Positions 1 to 11,248 of a DNA stretch of 64,000 bases are shown piece after piece (the stretch's first letter is position 1; the number at the start of each line of letters is the position of its first letter). The notes under the pieces are model-generated. The model was not told the DNA's origin. It saw only the letters and a program-made list of their open reading frames with translations, and did no database searches. Origin of the DNA: Apus apus (Eukaryota; Chordata; Aves; Apodiformes; Apodidae); contig NC_067286.1 in assembly GCF_020740795.1 (NCBI RefSeq), positions 1,669,990 to 1,733,989 on the forward strand. Reading direction: 5' to 3'. The position numbers were made by a program, and so were the translations under genes.

Positions 1-1484
1 TTCACCTCAAACACCTGAGAGCTGTTTCAGATGGACAGAATTGCCCCTGTGGAAGAGTCCCACTCCAACCTTATCAAGCACATTTTCTGATAATGACCTT
101 GAGAGCAATGAAGACATTAACTGGAGTGTAGGACAAGGACTGCATCACGCACCAAGCTGGAGGAGCACAGGGGCACCTGATGGCACTTTGGAGAATCCCT
201 TCTAAAGCCCATGGAAATGAGAGCTCAAGGTATGCCTTGGTATACTGAGAAGGGGGTCTGGAAGGTGTAAAATTGTAGGTATCTCTGAGGCTGTTTGCAG
301 AGGGTTGAAGAATGAAATCTCTAGGAAGAAATAATACATCATCCTGTAAAAATGCTGAGGTTCTTCTCATTGGATTGATCCCAGGAGCTTCTGATTAGGT
401 GTGTTCAATAATGTCAATATTTAAGTGCTGTTGGCTGTGGATTTTTAAAGGGTTGATAGGTCTGTGAGATGTCTGCAGTTTCACATCAGCTATGAAAAAG
501 AGACCCAAATGCTGAACTAGAAAGGAAGCAAGGAAGGGAAAACTTGCCTCAAAGATTTACCCACTTGAGCAATCTTTGGTCAACACGTTCAGAGTGAAAG
601 TGTCAGTCTTCAGGAGTTGAGATGCATGCAGGGTGGTCTACAGGGAGACAAGTGGGCTTGATCTCCTCTCCCTTTCAACACCTAGAGGGCAAGTGTCACC
701 CTCTGAACAGGTCATCTGTCCTCTGAGGGTACCTGGACTATGGGTGAGTTGACTTAACCCAAGCAAATTAGTTCAGAATAGCTCAGATGAGCCACATGTG
801 TGTGTTGCCTGGGAGGCCAGATGGTCTGCTCACTTAGAGCTGTCATCCAAAGCACGGTGGGCCTCACTTCTAAGGACTTCTAAGGGTTCAATACCAGAAG
901 GGAGGTTTCCAGCAAGCCTCTGGCTGGATAAAAACATACCAGTTCAAGACTAAAAAGCACGGCCATTGACCTCCAGGGTGTTAAATCCCAAGTTAGGCTT
1001 TCACTTTGTGATGGCACCTTGTAGGTACAGTAGCCTTGAGATGTTTGAGACGAACTAGCTGCTTGAAACAGAGGAAGAATCCTCAGTGTGAACAAGGTTA
1101 CCTGATGGTAACTGTGGACAGGAGATTTCTGAAACACCTCATGTGTCCCCCCCAAAAAAAAAACCAAACAAAACATTAAATAAATAATCCTTGTGCAGAT
1201 ACAGGACTTGAAGCTGGAAGGGAATCAGAGGTCACAGGAGAGGTGGTGACAAACTGCTCTCTGTTAAGGACTTGGAAAAGAAACTTCTTCTAAGAACTGC
1301 TGATGTTTCTTCCAGAGATGACAGTGTCACTGCAAGGAAAAAAAAAAAAAATCAGCAGGTCTTACATTATTTTTCCTTGTCCATTTCACTTCAGTGATGG
1401 TGTCAACTTCTTGCGTTGCTATTTGTGAAGTGGAAATTGCATCAGGAATTGTTTTCACCCTCTTCCCTCCGCATCTCTCTGCAG
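1..1484. other. OR upstream region, no gene recognised
   Basis: No coding exon or known repeat is recognisable here. The 5' non-coding exon(s) and promoter of the olfactory receptor that starts at 1495 should lie in this stretch or before the window. Short A runs occur near 1150 and 1335. The interval ends in a good splice acceptor (pyrimidine tract 1455-1480, AG at 1483-1484). Confidence 0.5.
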
Positions 1485-1494
1485 TGATGTAGAC

Positions 1495-2430
1495 ATGGCT
1501 GACGGGAACTGCACCCAGGCTACCCAGTTCACCTTCCTGGGACTCACAGAGCACCCACAGCTGAAGCTCATCCTCTTCACCCTCTTCCTGGGCACCTATG
1601 TGCTGACATTGGTGGGAAACCTCGGCCTGATCACCCTGATCAGGGTCAGCCCCCAGCTTCACACCCCCATGTACTTCTTCCTCAGTAGCTTGTCCTTCTT
1701 AGACATTTGCTACTCCTCCACCATCAGCCCCAAAATGCTGCTGGACCTTCCAACAAAAACCAAGGCCATTTCTTTTGCTGGCTGCCTCACACAGCTTTAT
1801 TTGTATGCTTGTTTTGCCACAGCTGAGATTTACCTGCTGGCTGCCATGGCCTATGACCGGTATGTGGCCATCTCCAAGCCCCTGCTCTACAAGGTGATCA
1901 TGTCTCCTGGTGTCTGCACGAGCCTGGTGGCTGGGTCCTACCTGGCAGGGTTGCTGAATGCCACGGTGCACGCCACAGCCCTGCTCTGGTTGTCCTTCTG
2001 TGGCCCCTCCACCATTAACAACTTCTACTGTGATGGGCCACCGCTGCTTGCTGTGGCCTCCAGCGACACGCGCCTCAGCGAGGGTTTGATGTTTGTGTTG
2101 GTGGGATTCAACATGATGACCACCAACCTGCTCATCCTCACCTCCTACGCCTGCATCGTGGTGGCCGTGGGCAGGATGGGCTCTGCTGCAGGCAGGCACA
2201 AAGCCTGGTCCACCTGCACCTCCCACCTGGCAGCCATTGTCATCTTCTATGTCTCTGCCCTTTTTAATTACATGCAACCCTCTTCAGCAAGCTCCCAGGA
2301 GAGCAAGAAGATTGCCTCCATCTTCTACACCATCATAGTCCCCATGCTGAACCCCATCATCTACAGCCTGAGGAACACAGAGGTGAAGCAGGCCCTCAGA
2401 AGCTGCGTTAGGAGGAAAGTGAACTTCTGA
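1495..2430 (+). CDS. Olfactory receptor, class II, family 5/8/9-like (intact)
   Basis: A seven-transmembrane odorant receptor of 311 aa on one coding exon; it should act in olfactory neuron cilia through G-olf and adenylyl cyclase III. Visible OR hallmarks are an N-terminal glycosylation site (NCT, residue 5), LHTPMYFF at the end of TM2, MAYDRYVAI at the end of TM3, SY at the end of TM5, a TM6 start of KAWSTCTSHL and PMLNPIIYSLRN in TM7. The conserved extracellular cysteines are present. Length is normal for the family. The start is supported by an AG acceptor at 1483-1484, ten bases before the ATG, typical of ORs with an upstream non-coding exon. Two departures from consensus are Trp for Phe in the KAFSTC motif and Ser for Cys after the DRY box (AISKPLLY). 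Sub-family is inferred from general resemblance to chicken COR-type and mammalian OR5 receptors, so I give no symbol. Confidence 0.95.
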   Translation: MADGNCTQATQFTFLGLTEHPQLKLILFTLFLGTYVLTLVGNLGLITLIRVSPQLHTPMYFFLSSLSFLDICYSSTISPKMLLDLPTKTKAISFAGCLTQLYLYACFATAEIYLLAAMAYDRYVAISKPLLYKVIMSPGVCTSLVAGSYLAGLLNATVHATALLWLSFCGPSTINNFYCDGPPLLAVASSDTRLSEGLMFVLVGFNMMTTNLLILTSYACIVVAVGRMGSAAGRHKAWSTCTSHLAAIVIFYVSALFNYMQPSSASSQESKKIASIFYTIIVPMLNPIIYSLRNTEVKQALRSCVRRKVNF

Positions 2431-2710
2431 AGGACAATTTGTGTTACATTCCTTTCCTTTTTTTTCCTCTCTCTAAGGAGAATGATTCATGCAGGTCTCA
2501 TTTGCCTCCAGAACCATTTGGCACCTCATACAACAGGGTTGAAAAATGAATTCATCTGCTCTCAGACCACCATAGCTGCATCAGTCTTGTCTCTAGTACC
2601 AACTTCTTGCCCAGTTACTCCACCTCCCAGGCAATGACCACGATGCCATTGTGCAAAGCAAAGTGAAAGGTAGGTCTGTGGGCCAAGGACAGTGACCATC
2701 TGGATCTTCA

Positions 2711-3500
2711 CACAGAATCACAGGGTGGTGGAGGCTTGATGGGACCTCTGGAGGTGACCTAGGCTGACCACCTGCTCAAAGCCAGGTCACCAGAGAGGCT
2801 GCTGAGGAATGTGTCTACTCTGAATGTCTTTGAGGATGGAGACCTCACAACCTTTCTGGGCTTGATCCTCTTCACAGGAATAAAGTCTTTTCTTCTGTTT
2901 AAATGGAGTTCCTTGAATTTCAATTTGTCTTCTCAGGGCTTTGAGCAACCTGGTCTAGTGGGAGGTGTCCCTGCCCATGCAGGGGGAGTGGAACTAGATG
3001 ATCTTTAAGGTTCCTTCCAACCCAAACCAGTCTGTGATTCACACTGGGCACCACAGAGTCTGGTTCTGCTCTCTTTACTCCCCCCCAACAGGTATTTGCA
3101 CTCCCTGACAAGATCCCCCTGAGCCTTCTCCAGGCTGAACCATCTAAGCTTGCTCATGAGATGTTCTAGTCCCTTAATGCCCTTCACTGATCCTGTTCCA
3201 GCATGTCCTGGTCTCTCTTGCCCTGAGAAACCGAGACCCAGCCACAGCACCCCAGCTGTGGTCTCACTGACTTGACTTGCTGACCATGCTTTTCCTAAAG
3301 GAGCTCAGAAGGCTTGTTGACCTTCTTTGTCCCCACGGGCTGGCCTCATGGTCAGCCTGATGTCCCACTGGACACCCAGGTCCTTCTCTGCCAAGCTGCC
3401 TTCCAGCTGGTCATCCTCCAGCTTTTACTGGTGCCTCCTCTAGTGAAGGTCTTTGTTGAACCCCATGAGGTCCCTCTTGCCCCATTCCTCCACTCTTTCC
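2711..3500 (-). mobile_element. CR1 LINE fragment, antisense, interrupted
   Basis: A diverged CR1 3' region lies on the minus strand. It opens with the typical inverted 3' end (cacagaatcacag...) at 2711 and runs to 2928, where the consensus breaks off. It resumes at 3041 (cactgggcacc...) and continues with recognisable CR1 body text to about 3500, ending near gttgaaccccatgagg. The gap is filled by a younger CR1 tail in the opposite orientation. About 20 bases of the expected consensus are missing at the junction. Recognition is by memory of the CR1 consensus. Confidence 0.8.
2929..3040 (+). mobile_element. CR1 LINE tail nested in an older CR1
   Basis: A short sense CR1 3' end: gagcaacctggtctagtgg near 2943, then ggaactagatgatctttaag and ccttccaacccaaacc, ending at gtctgtgattc. 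It is severely 5'-truncated (about 110 bp) and sits inside the minus-strand CR1 at 2711-3500. Confidence 0.8.
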
Positions 3501-6500
3501 AGACACAACCAGGGCTCAGCAGTTGGGCTTCCCATCAAAAATACCTGCAGCTACTTAGAACCATCCCTCTCTTTTGGTTAGCCAGAACTATTTGTTTCCA
3601 TGTTCCATTTTTGTTTGGCAGTTTCCCTGCAAACCAGATTCCAGGAATGCTGAGTGAGCAGGAATTCTCACGTGCAGGATCAGATGAAGAATTCTTCACG
3701 AGCTGTGACAAAACACAAAGTTTCATTCATTCTGAACAAACTTGTGTTCTAGGTCTGAATATTTTTCAGCTGAATCACCAAATGCTGTGGTCCACTTTCC
3801 TGTTGACCACTGCTAGCCTCCAGGATGGTAAATATCCAACTTCAACTGACCATACTTCTCTGCATATGTAAAGAGCACATTAAACGACCCATTAAAATTC
3901 ATTTTCTGACTCTTTCCTTCAAAAAAGTTGTCTTCTCTAGATTATCTTGAGAGCCAGAGGCACTTTTCCCACTTGCTTACTGCAGCACAGGCTGACACAG
4001 TGGTCAAGCAGAAGTCCTGGGGTTCTGAGTTCAGGTTGATGCTTATTCCCTCCCTCCTGAGAGCACCTCAGGCTGCAGACCCCTGCGTGGGGCTCACTGG
4101 TTCTTGGTTGCCCCCGTGCTCAAGGGGACAAGCTCTGGGTCACAGCCAGGAGCTCCCACCAAGCCCCACCCCACTGGGGACTCAGGCAGCAGCTCCATGT
4201 CCAGAGAAAGAAGTTATTACTGTCCAGGGAAATTTCTCTTAAGAGAAACAAGGTCCTACCATCCCCTTCCCCAGCCTGCAGTGAGGAGTTATGACCTCCC
4301 ACAAACCTACCAAGACATGGACCTGCAAGAGCAGTGATTTCACTAGGACTGACTAACTTTTTAAAAATTATTTTTCACAAGATTTAGTACTTTTAACACT
4401 TCACTGCTCTTCAAAACCTTTTCCAAGTGAGTGGTTTTTAAGCAGCAGCATCTCAGGGCTGCAAGGCCGGAGCAGCCAGGACTGTGTTTTGGTGTGTGCA
4501 AGGGAGGGAGATGGAGAGCTGGGCTGAGCCTTGGAGGGCTGCAGCTCACACCATGCTTCTACTGAAAGGGCTGGCTATGGAGGAGACCACCTCACAGCCC
4601 CTCGAGCAGCAGAAAGCAACTGAGACCCACCAGCCCAGTTAGCATCTGTGAACTGGGGTAGCTCATCTGGGGTCAGGACCCTGATGGCAACAGGAGGTGG
4701 CAGGGGTCCTGATCAACCTGCCCTGGTGTTTTCTTGCCCCACCACGTGCACCCTCATCTCCCCATGCCATTTAGGAGGTCTTCAGGCCCTCCCAACACCA
4801 CATTGTAGGGCTGAGTGGCTCCTGGATGGACCTTAGGCTTGTGCTGTAGGTAGTTTCATTCCTGGATGGGCAAACGTAGGTACATTGTAGGTACATTGTC
4901 TCCACCCATGTCACCTTTTGCTTCTGACTGGGCCCCCTGGGTGAACCCAGAATCTGGTTCAACATCTGCCATGTCTGTGGCTGTTGAGGGGCTCCTTGTT
5001 GAGGGTCCCAAGCACTTGTTGCAAAGTGTTGAGAGGCTTCTGTGCACCAGAAGTTGTTGGCCAGGGGCAGCTGACCTCTCAGCTGATGGTGGTGTGATGC
5101 ACAGATCTGTTGTCCTTCAAACTCCAGTGGTAACTTCTGTACCCACCAAGTGGAGGACTGGAAAGGTTTTTGTCAACCTAATAAAACTCTCTGACCACCA
5201 ACTTCAGGGCATGGAGCAGCTGTGACAAACTTAACTGCTTTAGAAGTGCTTGTTGCCTTTAACAAGGAGGAAACTTTCCTTCTCCTTAGTGTCCTTGAAG
5301 TTGTCCCACAGGAACTTGTTAGGAAGAATGAGGTGAGTTTACTACCAACTCTCTAAGAAGGTCTCAAGATCATTAGAGGCTTCTCCACAATGCCCAGAAG
5401 AGCTTGTTAAGCTGATGGCTCCTGGGTGGCTGCTCGCCAGGGAAGTTTGGAAAGGGAAAAGTTTCCTTTCTGACGTAAACAGATTGAACTACTTAGCTGA
5501 TGTTGGAGCTCAGGCCTAGCAGAGGCTCCTGGTGGGTCATGCTATGACTGTTGCCTCCACCTCCTGCTAGAGGAGGCCTCTTCTTTACCTTTGTGAAGGG
5601 TTAAGAGGGTTAAGGATTAAGAAATCACCTGTTCTCCCTGTGTGTAGAGTTCATATGCATTTATTTGCCTTGACACTTGAACTTTTGCCTTATCTTCCAG
5701 TCATGGGAATAATGCTTTTAAAAAGTAGAGAGTCCTTTAGGTGTGGTGGGAGCCTGGCTTGGCCTCAGAAAAAGCTGGTGCCTGGCTCTGGCTCCACTTC
5801 CCCTTTTCTGGCTTACTCTGCACTGGATATTTTTGCATTTCTCTTTCTATTTCCCTGCCAAAGGCTCCATCTGCCCAAGGGCTCCTCCCTCACACCATCC
5901 CAAGAGGCTCTGCAGGAGAGCCCAGCAAGGACCTGCTCTAAAGATCAGACCCAAACCTTGCCCCTGGCCACCCTCAAAGGTGGGATGTAGCAGTAGGGAC
6001 AGACAACTGGCGTGTGACTGTCCTCCAGGGGACAGCCCTCTGCCCCAACACCCAAGCAAGGAGATTGTCCTCATCTGTTTTCTATCTTAAATGGCGTAAG
6101 GAGTTGGAGATACAACACTAAAGAAGCTTTCTCCTTTCCCTGCCCTCCCTAGGAAGGCAAGAGCCACAGCCAGGGCCACGTGCCCTGCTCTGAGCCCCAG
6201 GAGAGCCCAGACCTGCCTCTCTGGGCTGGGTTTCTGGGCTCCAACCCATGAAGGCCACCTCCAGATGTTGGTGTTTGGTCAGAGTGTAAAGAGCCAGGGC
6301 TGCAATTACCCCTTAGTTTGGCCTTTCCCTGCACAGCCCCGGGGTAAGCACAGCTCTGGTGTGTAGGATTCTGATTAATGAGGGACATTTCTTCACTAAT
6401 TGCACTTTTCCACACTTGAGCTTTCGGCTGGGACTCCGAATTGCAGAGGAAACCACATCAGTCTAAGTCCTGCCTGTTAAGGCTGAGCTGGTTTGTGGTG

Positions 6501-8265
6501 GCAACCATCAAAAGAAGAAGGCACACCACAGAATTACACTGACAAATCTGTGCAGCTGGGACAACTCCCATTTTCAGGCATGTTGTTAAACCTCAGCCAT
6601 GCAGGGTGTGGAGTGTCTGCAGACCTGTAAGGTCACAGACATAACCTGCAGCTGGAGTTCATCCTGCCTGACACTGGCAGTCTAAAAATTGTTCAGAATC
6701 ATCTTAAAACAAGGGTTTAAAAGCTGCTTTTCCTGCAGAGGCAGAAACACAGACACAAGCCTCAGCTCACAGGTGCCTGTACCAGCTCATCTGTGTTTTG
6801 AGCTGCTGCTGGAGACCCAGCAAAGAAACTGATGTCTAGGTCTTTGGCTTCATGAATGTGATTCTTCTTCTTCCCTCATTTACAGATAATTCACTGGGAC
6901 CTTCTTAGACACTTGCCATGGTGGGGGGTGAGTTTCTCTGCCCACTGTGCCACCTCAAAGCCTGGGAGCCAGCTTTGACTTAGGTGCTTCACTAGTTTTT
7001 TAGAACCAGGTGAGATGACTCCCACCTTTAGAGACCAGAAAGTCTGCTGTGTCCCACCAGGTTTTCTTATAACATCCCATACACTTCATCTCGTTCTCCT
7101 GATACCTTCCTCAGGTGCTTCTGGTGAGGGTTATTTGACAGGCAGAAGGAAAAAGAGACAAGGCTGAAGGATACTTATTAGAGAAGAACAGTTTGGACCA
7201 CAAAATGAGAGGGGAAAGACAAGATTTTGGCTTTAAAGATGCTCTGACTGCTTTGGCTGTGAGTGTCTTAGGTGTCCTAGGGATTTGTTCTTGCTCTCTT
7301 TTCAAGCCTTGGTTTACTTAGACTTTGGAGCCCACTGGGGAAGGACTTTCTGTGTGTTTCTTGAATGATTCCATCTCACTTTAATCGTCAAAATATGGCT
7401 ACATAAGGAAGGTTGATCAGCCCATGGAGAAGAGATGTTCTCCCTCTGTGGCCAGTGGGGGATTCAGATACAAAACTGACCTTACAATGGCATCCAGCCC
7501 CACCCAGATTTTGGCTATAATGTCACTGAGTAACAAATAAACCCACACCAGGAAGGAGGATGCACAGTTGTCCACGACCAAAAAAAGCTAGTGGGTGGGG
7601 AGCAAACCACCTGTGTTGGATGAATGTGAGAACAAAGCCCATCTTTGAAAAGTTTACTTTAATTGTCAAGTAAGTTGAGGTCTGACATGCACTTCATCTT
7701 GCCTGGGTTATCAAAACCTAAGGATCTGTCTTTGAGTTACAGAAGGGAACCCCCTCTCTGATATTCATGTCTGATTTTGCCCTGCTCAGAGCAGAGAACA
7801 AAACAATCTGCTGTCAACTGTCCACGTGGCAGAATGAAATGGAAGGATCTTGGCCCATGAGGACCCTGAGCTGGACTGAAATGCAGTAGGAACTAAGAGG
7901 AGCAGAAACCAGCTAGAGAGGGAGCAAAACGGGTTGGGAAAATGCTCGTGGCACAAGGGGAGAAATAGTAGTTGCAAACAACTGCAGTTTTTCTTGGAGA
8001 AGACAGCAGGTTTGTTTGGGAACCAACGTAACAGACCTTGAGGAATCTTCACCTCTGAGGACAAATGACAGTAGCAGCTCAGGTTTGCATGATAACTTCC
8101 ATGTTTGTGTGCTCTGAGGTTCATTAGGAAACACTTCAGAAGCAAAACTCAATTCAAGCCTTATATAAGTAAGTCTAGGACAGTTGCAGGTGGAGGAATA
8201 ATGACATGTGAGAATTGCTTCTACTTGGAGAAGTAAAAGCAACAGGACCAACACCTGGAGAACCT
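3501..8265. other. Inter-OR spacer, no gene recognised
   Basis: About 4.8 kb between two OR genes. Open frames are short and resemble no family I know. I see no OR fragment or CR1 tail in it. It is mostly unique-looking sequence of ordinary composition. Confidence 0.5.
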
Positions 8266-9207
8266 TTATGGAAAGAGGGATGTGGGTCTATTCATTGCCC
8301 TTCTCAGGGCACACTTCATGTCCTTGTTCCTGAGGCTGTAGATGAGGGGGTTCAGCATCGGGGCCACGATGGTGTAAAACACTGCAACCACTTTGTCCCT
8401 GTCGTGTGGAGTCCTTGCCTTGGGATTCATGTACATGCAGATGGCTGTCCCGTAGAATAGGGTGACCACCATCAGGTGGGATCCAGAGGTGGAGAAGGCC
8501 TTGGATTGCACGTGTGCAGGTTGCATCTTCAGGACGGCCGAGAGGATGCGGGCGTAGGAGGTGATGATCAGAAGGAAGGGGATGAAGACAATGAGGATGC
8601 TGAAGATGAAGATGACCAACTCCGTGAGGGCAGTGTCAGCACAGGCCAAGGCCAGCACTGCTGGCACTTCACAGAAGTAGTGGTTCAAGGTGTCTGGTCC
8701 ACAGAAAGGCAGCCGGAAGATGAGGGTGTTGATGACCATGGAGCTCAGCAGGCTGCTGGTCCAGGAAGCCAGGACCATGTGAATGCAAACCCTCCTGGTC
8801 ATGAGGGTGGTGTAGAGCAAGGGCTGACATATTGCCAGGTATCGGTCATAGGCCATGAACCCGAGCAGAAAACACTCTGTCATGCCAAAAGCCAAGGAGA
8901 AATACATCTGAACAGCACATCCAGAGAAGGAGATGGTCCTCTTCTTGGTCAAGAGGTTCACCAGCATCTGGGAGACATTGCAGGAGATGTAGCAGATATC
9001 TAAGAAGGACAGGTTGGCAAGGAAAAAGTACATGGGTGACTGCAACTGGCAATCAACTCTGATCACTATAATGACCAAGGCGTTCCCAGCGAGGGTGAAC
9101 AGATAAAAAACCAGGAACACTATGGAAAGAACAGTCTCTGTCCTTGGCTGGGAGGACAGGCCTTCAAAGATGAATTCTGTCACTACACTTTGGTTTTGGC
9201 TGCCCAT
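8266..9207 (-). CDS. Olfactory receptor, class II, family 2/13-like (intact)
   Basis: An intact odorant receptor of 313 aa on one coding exon. It shows an N-glycosylation site at residue 5 (NQS), LQSPMYFF, MAYDRYLAIC, SYARIL at the end of TM5, KAFSTSGSHL at TM6 and [12 protein letters not shown] in TM7. The C-terminus is short and basic, as usual. The start is backed by a splice acceptor on the minus strand (pyrimidine-rich run ending in TTGGCAG, AG at plus positions 9227-9228), 19 bases before the ATG. The TM6 motif has Ser where most ORs have Cys (STSGSHL for STCGSHL). It differs clearly from the other two receptors here, so the cluster is not a recent tandem duplication. Family placement is by resemblance only. 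Confidence 0.94.
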   Translation of the reverse strand: MGSQNQSVVTEFIFEGLSSQPRTETVLSIVFLVFYLFTLAGNALVIIVIRVDCQLQSPMYFFLANLSFLDICYISCNVSQMLVNLLTKKRTISFSGCAVQMYFSLAFGMTECFLLGFMAYDRYLAICQPLLYTTLMTRRVCIHMVLASWTSSLLSSMVINTLIFRLPFCGPDTLNHYFCEVPAVLALACADTALTELVIFIFSILIVFIPFLLIITSYARILSAVLKMQPAHVQSKAFSTSGSHLMVVTLFYGTAICMYMNPKARTPHDRDKVVAVFYTIVAPMLNPLIYSLRNKDMKCALRRAMNRPTSLFP

Positions 9208-9226
9208 TATTATTCCAGTGGTTTAA

Positions 9227-10764
9227 CTGCCAAGATAAGAAAAAGCAACAAAGTCAACCCAAGCCCGTTGCAAGAGAACTGTAGCAAGAGCTTTGATTTC
9301 TCCTCTTGTGGACAAACATCCAAAAAAGGAAAACACCCTTTTCTTGCAATAAAGCCAAAACTCCGAACACAGATCACATCTAACAAGTGAAACATGCCCA
9401 ACCACTTGGATGTACATCTAGGCTCTCATGGCATCCTCATCCCTACAGCTCCTGCTGTTCATGTTCTGCCTTTCCACAATGTTGTCTAAGATGGTTCGAG
9501 GCTTTTGATGTGGCAAGAAAGTTTCTGAGTGGTCACAGTTGCTGGATCCTGAGTCTTCATCCAAGGAGAGCAGCACTACATCAGTCATGCTGGGGAAGGC
9601 ACTAACAAATGTCCCCCGATATGCTGAGGGCTATCTGAGACATCTGAGGGGGCTGTCACAGTTGAGGTGGGGATGTTGGAGGACTTCCATTCCTCTGGAA
9701 TGAAATCTGGACACATGCCAGGTCACCGCGGGATGTCTCAAGTGGCACCAGGCTGCTGCTCCTGAACACATGGTTTGGATGACTGGTTGATACAGTCAAT
9801 GGGCTCTAAAGGGCAACTCAGGTGACCAGCTGGTAGGAGGTAACTTCAGCTATCTCAACTTCTCAGCTGTTCCTGGGAACCTGAGGAGCCTTCTGGACCT
9901 ACCCTTGACACCCGGGTTGTTCCTCACCCATGACAGAAATTTAGAAGTGTGACTTTTACATAAATGGTTCTATGTAGATGCCTCAATCTGATGCCTTCAC
10001 CTGAAACTGAATCCTGGCCTGGGTTTTTAAGACCAAGCAGGCTCTCACCACCCGAGACAGCAATTATGCTGTCCAGGAAAAGTGTTGCAAAGTGAAGCAG
10101 AGAAATTGTTCTGGCTGGAGCTTAAGAAGTAATCCAAAAAAGCCCAGTTCAAGGAGCTTCCCTCAGCCCAGGATCATTATCTCAGGCGAGATGGATGAAC
10201 CTCCACCCCAGTCAACAGAACCAGAGGACTTTGGCTCCACCACAGCCAGAGACATTTCTCTCCTTTCAGCCCATTCCTTATCACTATAAACCTTGTGCCA
10301 ACACAAAACAGCTCCATCCAACTTCTGATCCCATTCAGACCTGATTTCCATGCCTACCTGTTGATGAATATCACAGCCCACCAAAGACCACCTGAAACCT
10401 GGGAGCATCTGGGAGCAAGAAGGGAAATTTGCTCTAGCAATCACATCAATAACTAGAGTGGGATTTTCTACAGGATTTCATTTTTTTTCTTAAGACTTTG
10501 GAATGTCTGAGACCAAGTGGCTCATGAGCAGTTCCATGGCCTTGAGGTGGGTGCTTCTAATTCACTTACCCACTTCTGGAAATCCTCTCCTTATAGTATG
10601 GATGTTAGCAGGTGGCACCAGCTCTGAACTTCACATCTTTGGGTTTCAAAGCAATTTGAAGGATGAGAGTCATTTTAGGTTTTATAGGTGAGAAAAAGCA
10701 GACAAAAATCAAGTAAGAGCTTTGCTCAAGGTTGAAAGAGGTTTCTCTGAGAAAACATCACAGG
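9227..10764. other. Inter-OR spacer, no gene recognised
   Basis: No coding similarity or repeat is recognised. The upstream non-coding exon of the minus-strand OR at 8266-9207 is expected here but cannot be placed from sequence. Confidence 0.45.
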
Positions 10765-11248
10765 AAAGGTATGGAACTGTTGGAGAAGGTCCAGAGAAGG
10801 GCCATGGAGATGCTGGGAGGGCTGGAGCAGCTCTGCCAAGGAGACAGGCTGGGTCAGTTGGGGTGTTCCAACTTCCAAGAGAAGGCTCCAAGGAGACCTT
10901 AGAGCACCTTCCAGTGCCTGAAGGGGCTCCAGGAAAGCTGGGGAGGGGCTTGGGACAAGGGCAGGGAGGGATGGGATGAGGGGGATGGATTAAAACTGGA
11001 AGAGGGGAGATTGAGGTTAGATGTCAGGAAGGAATTCTTCACCATGAGGGTAGTAAGGTTGCTCTGGGAGGTTGTGGCTGCCCCATCCCTGGAGGTGTTC
11101 GAGGGCAGGTTGGATGGAGCTTGGGACAACCTGGTCTAGTGGGAGGTGTCCCTGCTCAGAGCAGGGAGGTTGGAACCTGATGATTTTTAAGGTCCCTTCC
11201 AACCCAAACCATTCTTCGACTCTCTGACTCTATGATTCTCTCTCAGCA
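10765..11248 (+). mobile_element. CR1 LINE, 5'-truncated, sense
   Basis: About 480 bp of CR1 3' region in the plus direction: gagaaggtccagagaagg near 10785, gcaccttccagtgcctg near 10905, gttgtggctgccccatcc near 11075, then ctggtctagtgggaggtg and the terminal ggtcccttccaacccaaacc, followed by degenerate ctctgactctatgattctc repeats of the CR1 tail. Confidence 0.93.

Noticed and set aside
1699-2277. A 192-codon frame antisense to the first OR, and similar antisense frames over the other ORs
   Set aside because: Shadows of conserved OR coding sequence in another frame; no independent features.
4866-5990. Open frames of 116-119 codons with gene-like composition in the OR spacer
   Set aside because: No family resemblance, no OR motifs, and in-frame stops soon follow. 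I could not tell them from chance.
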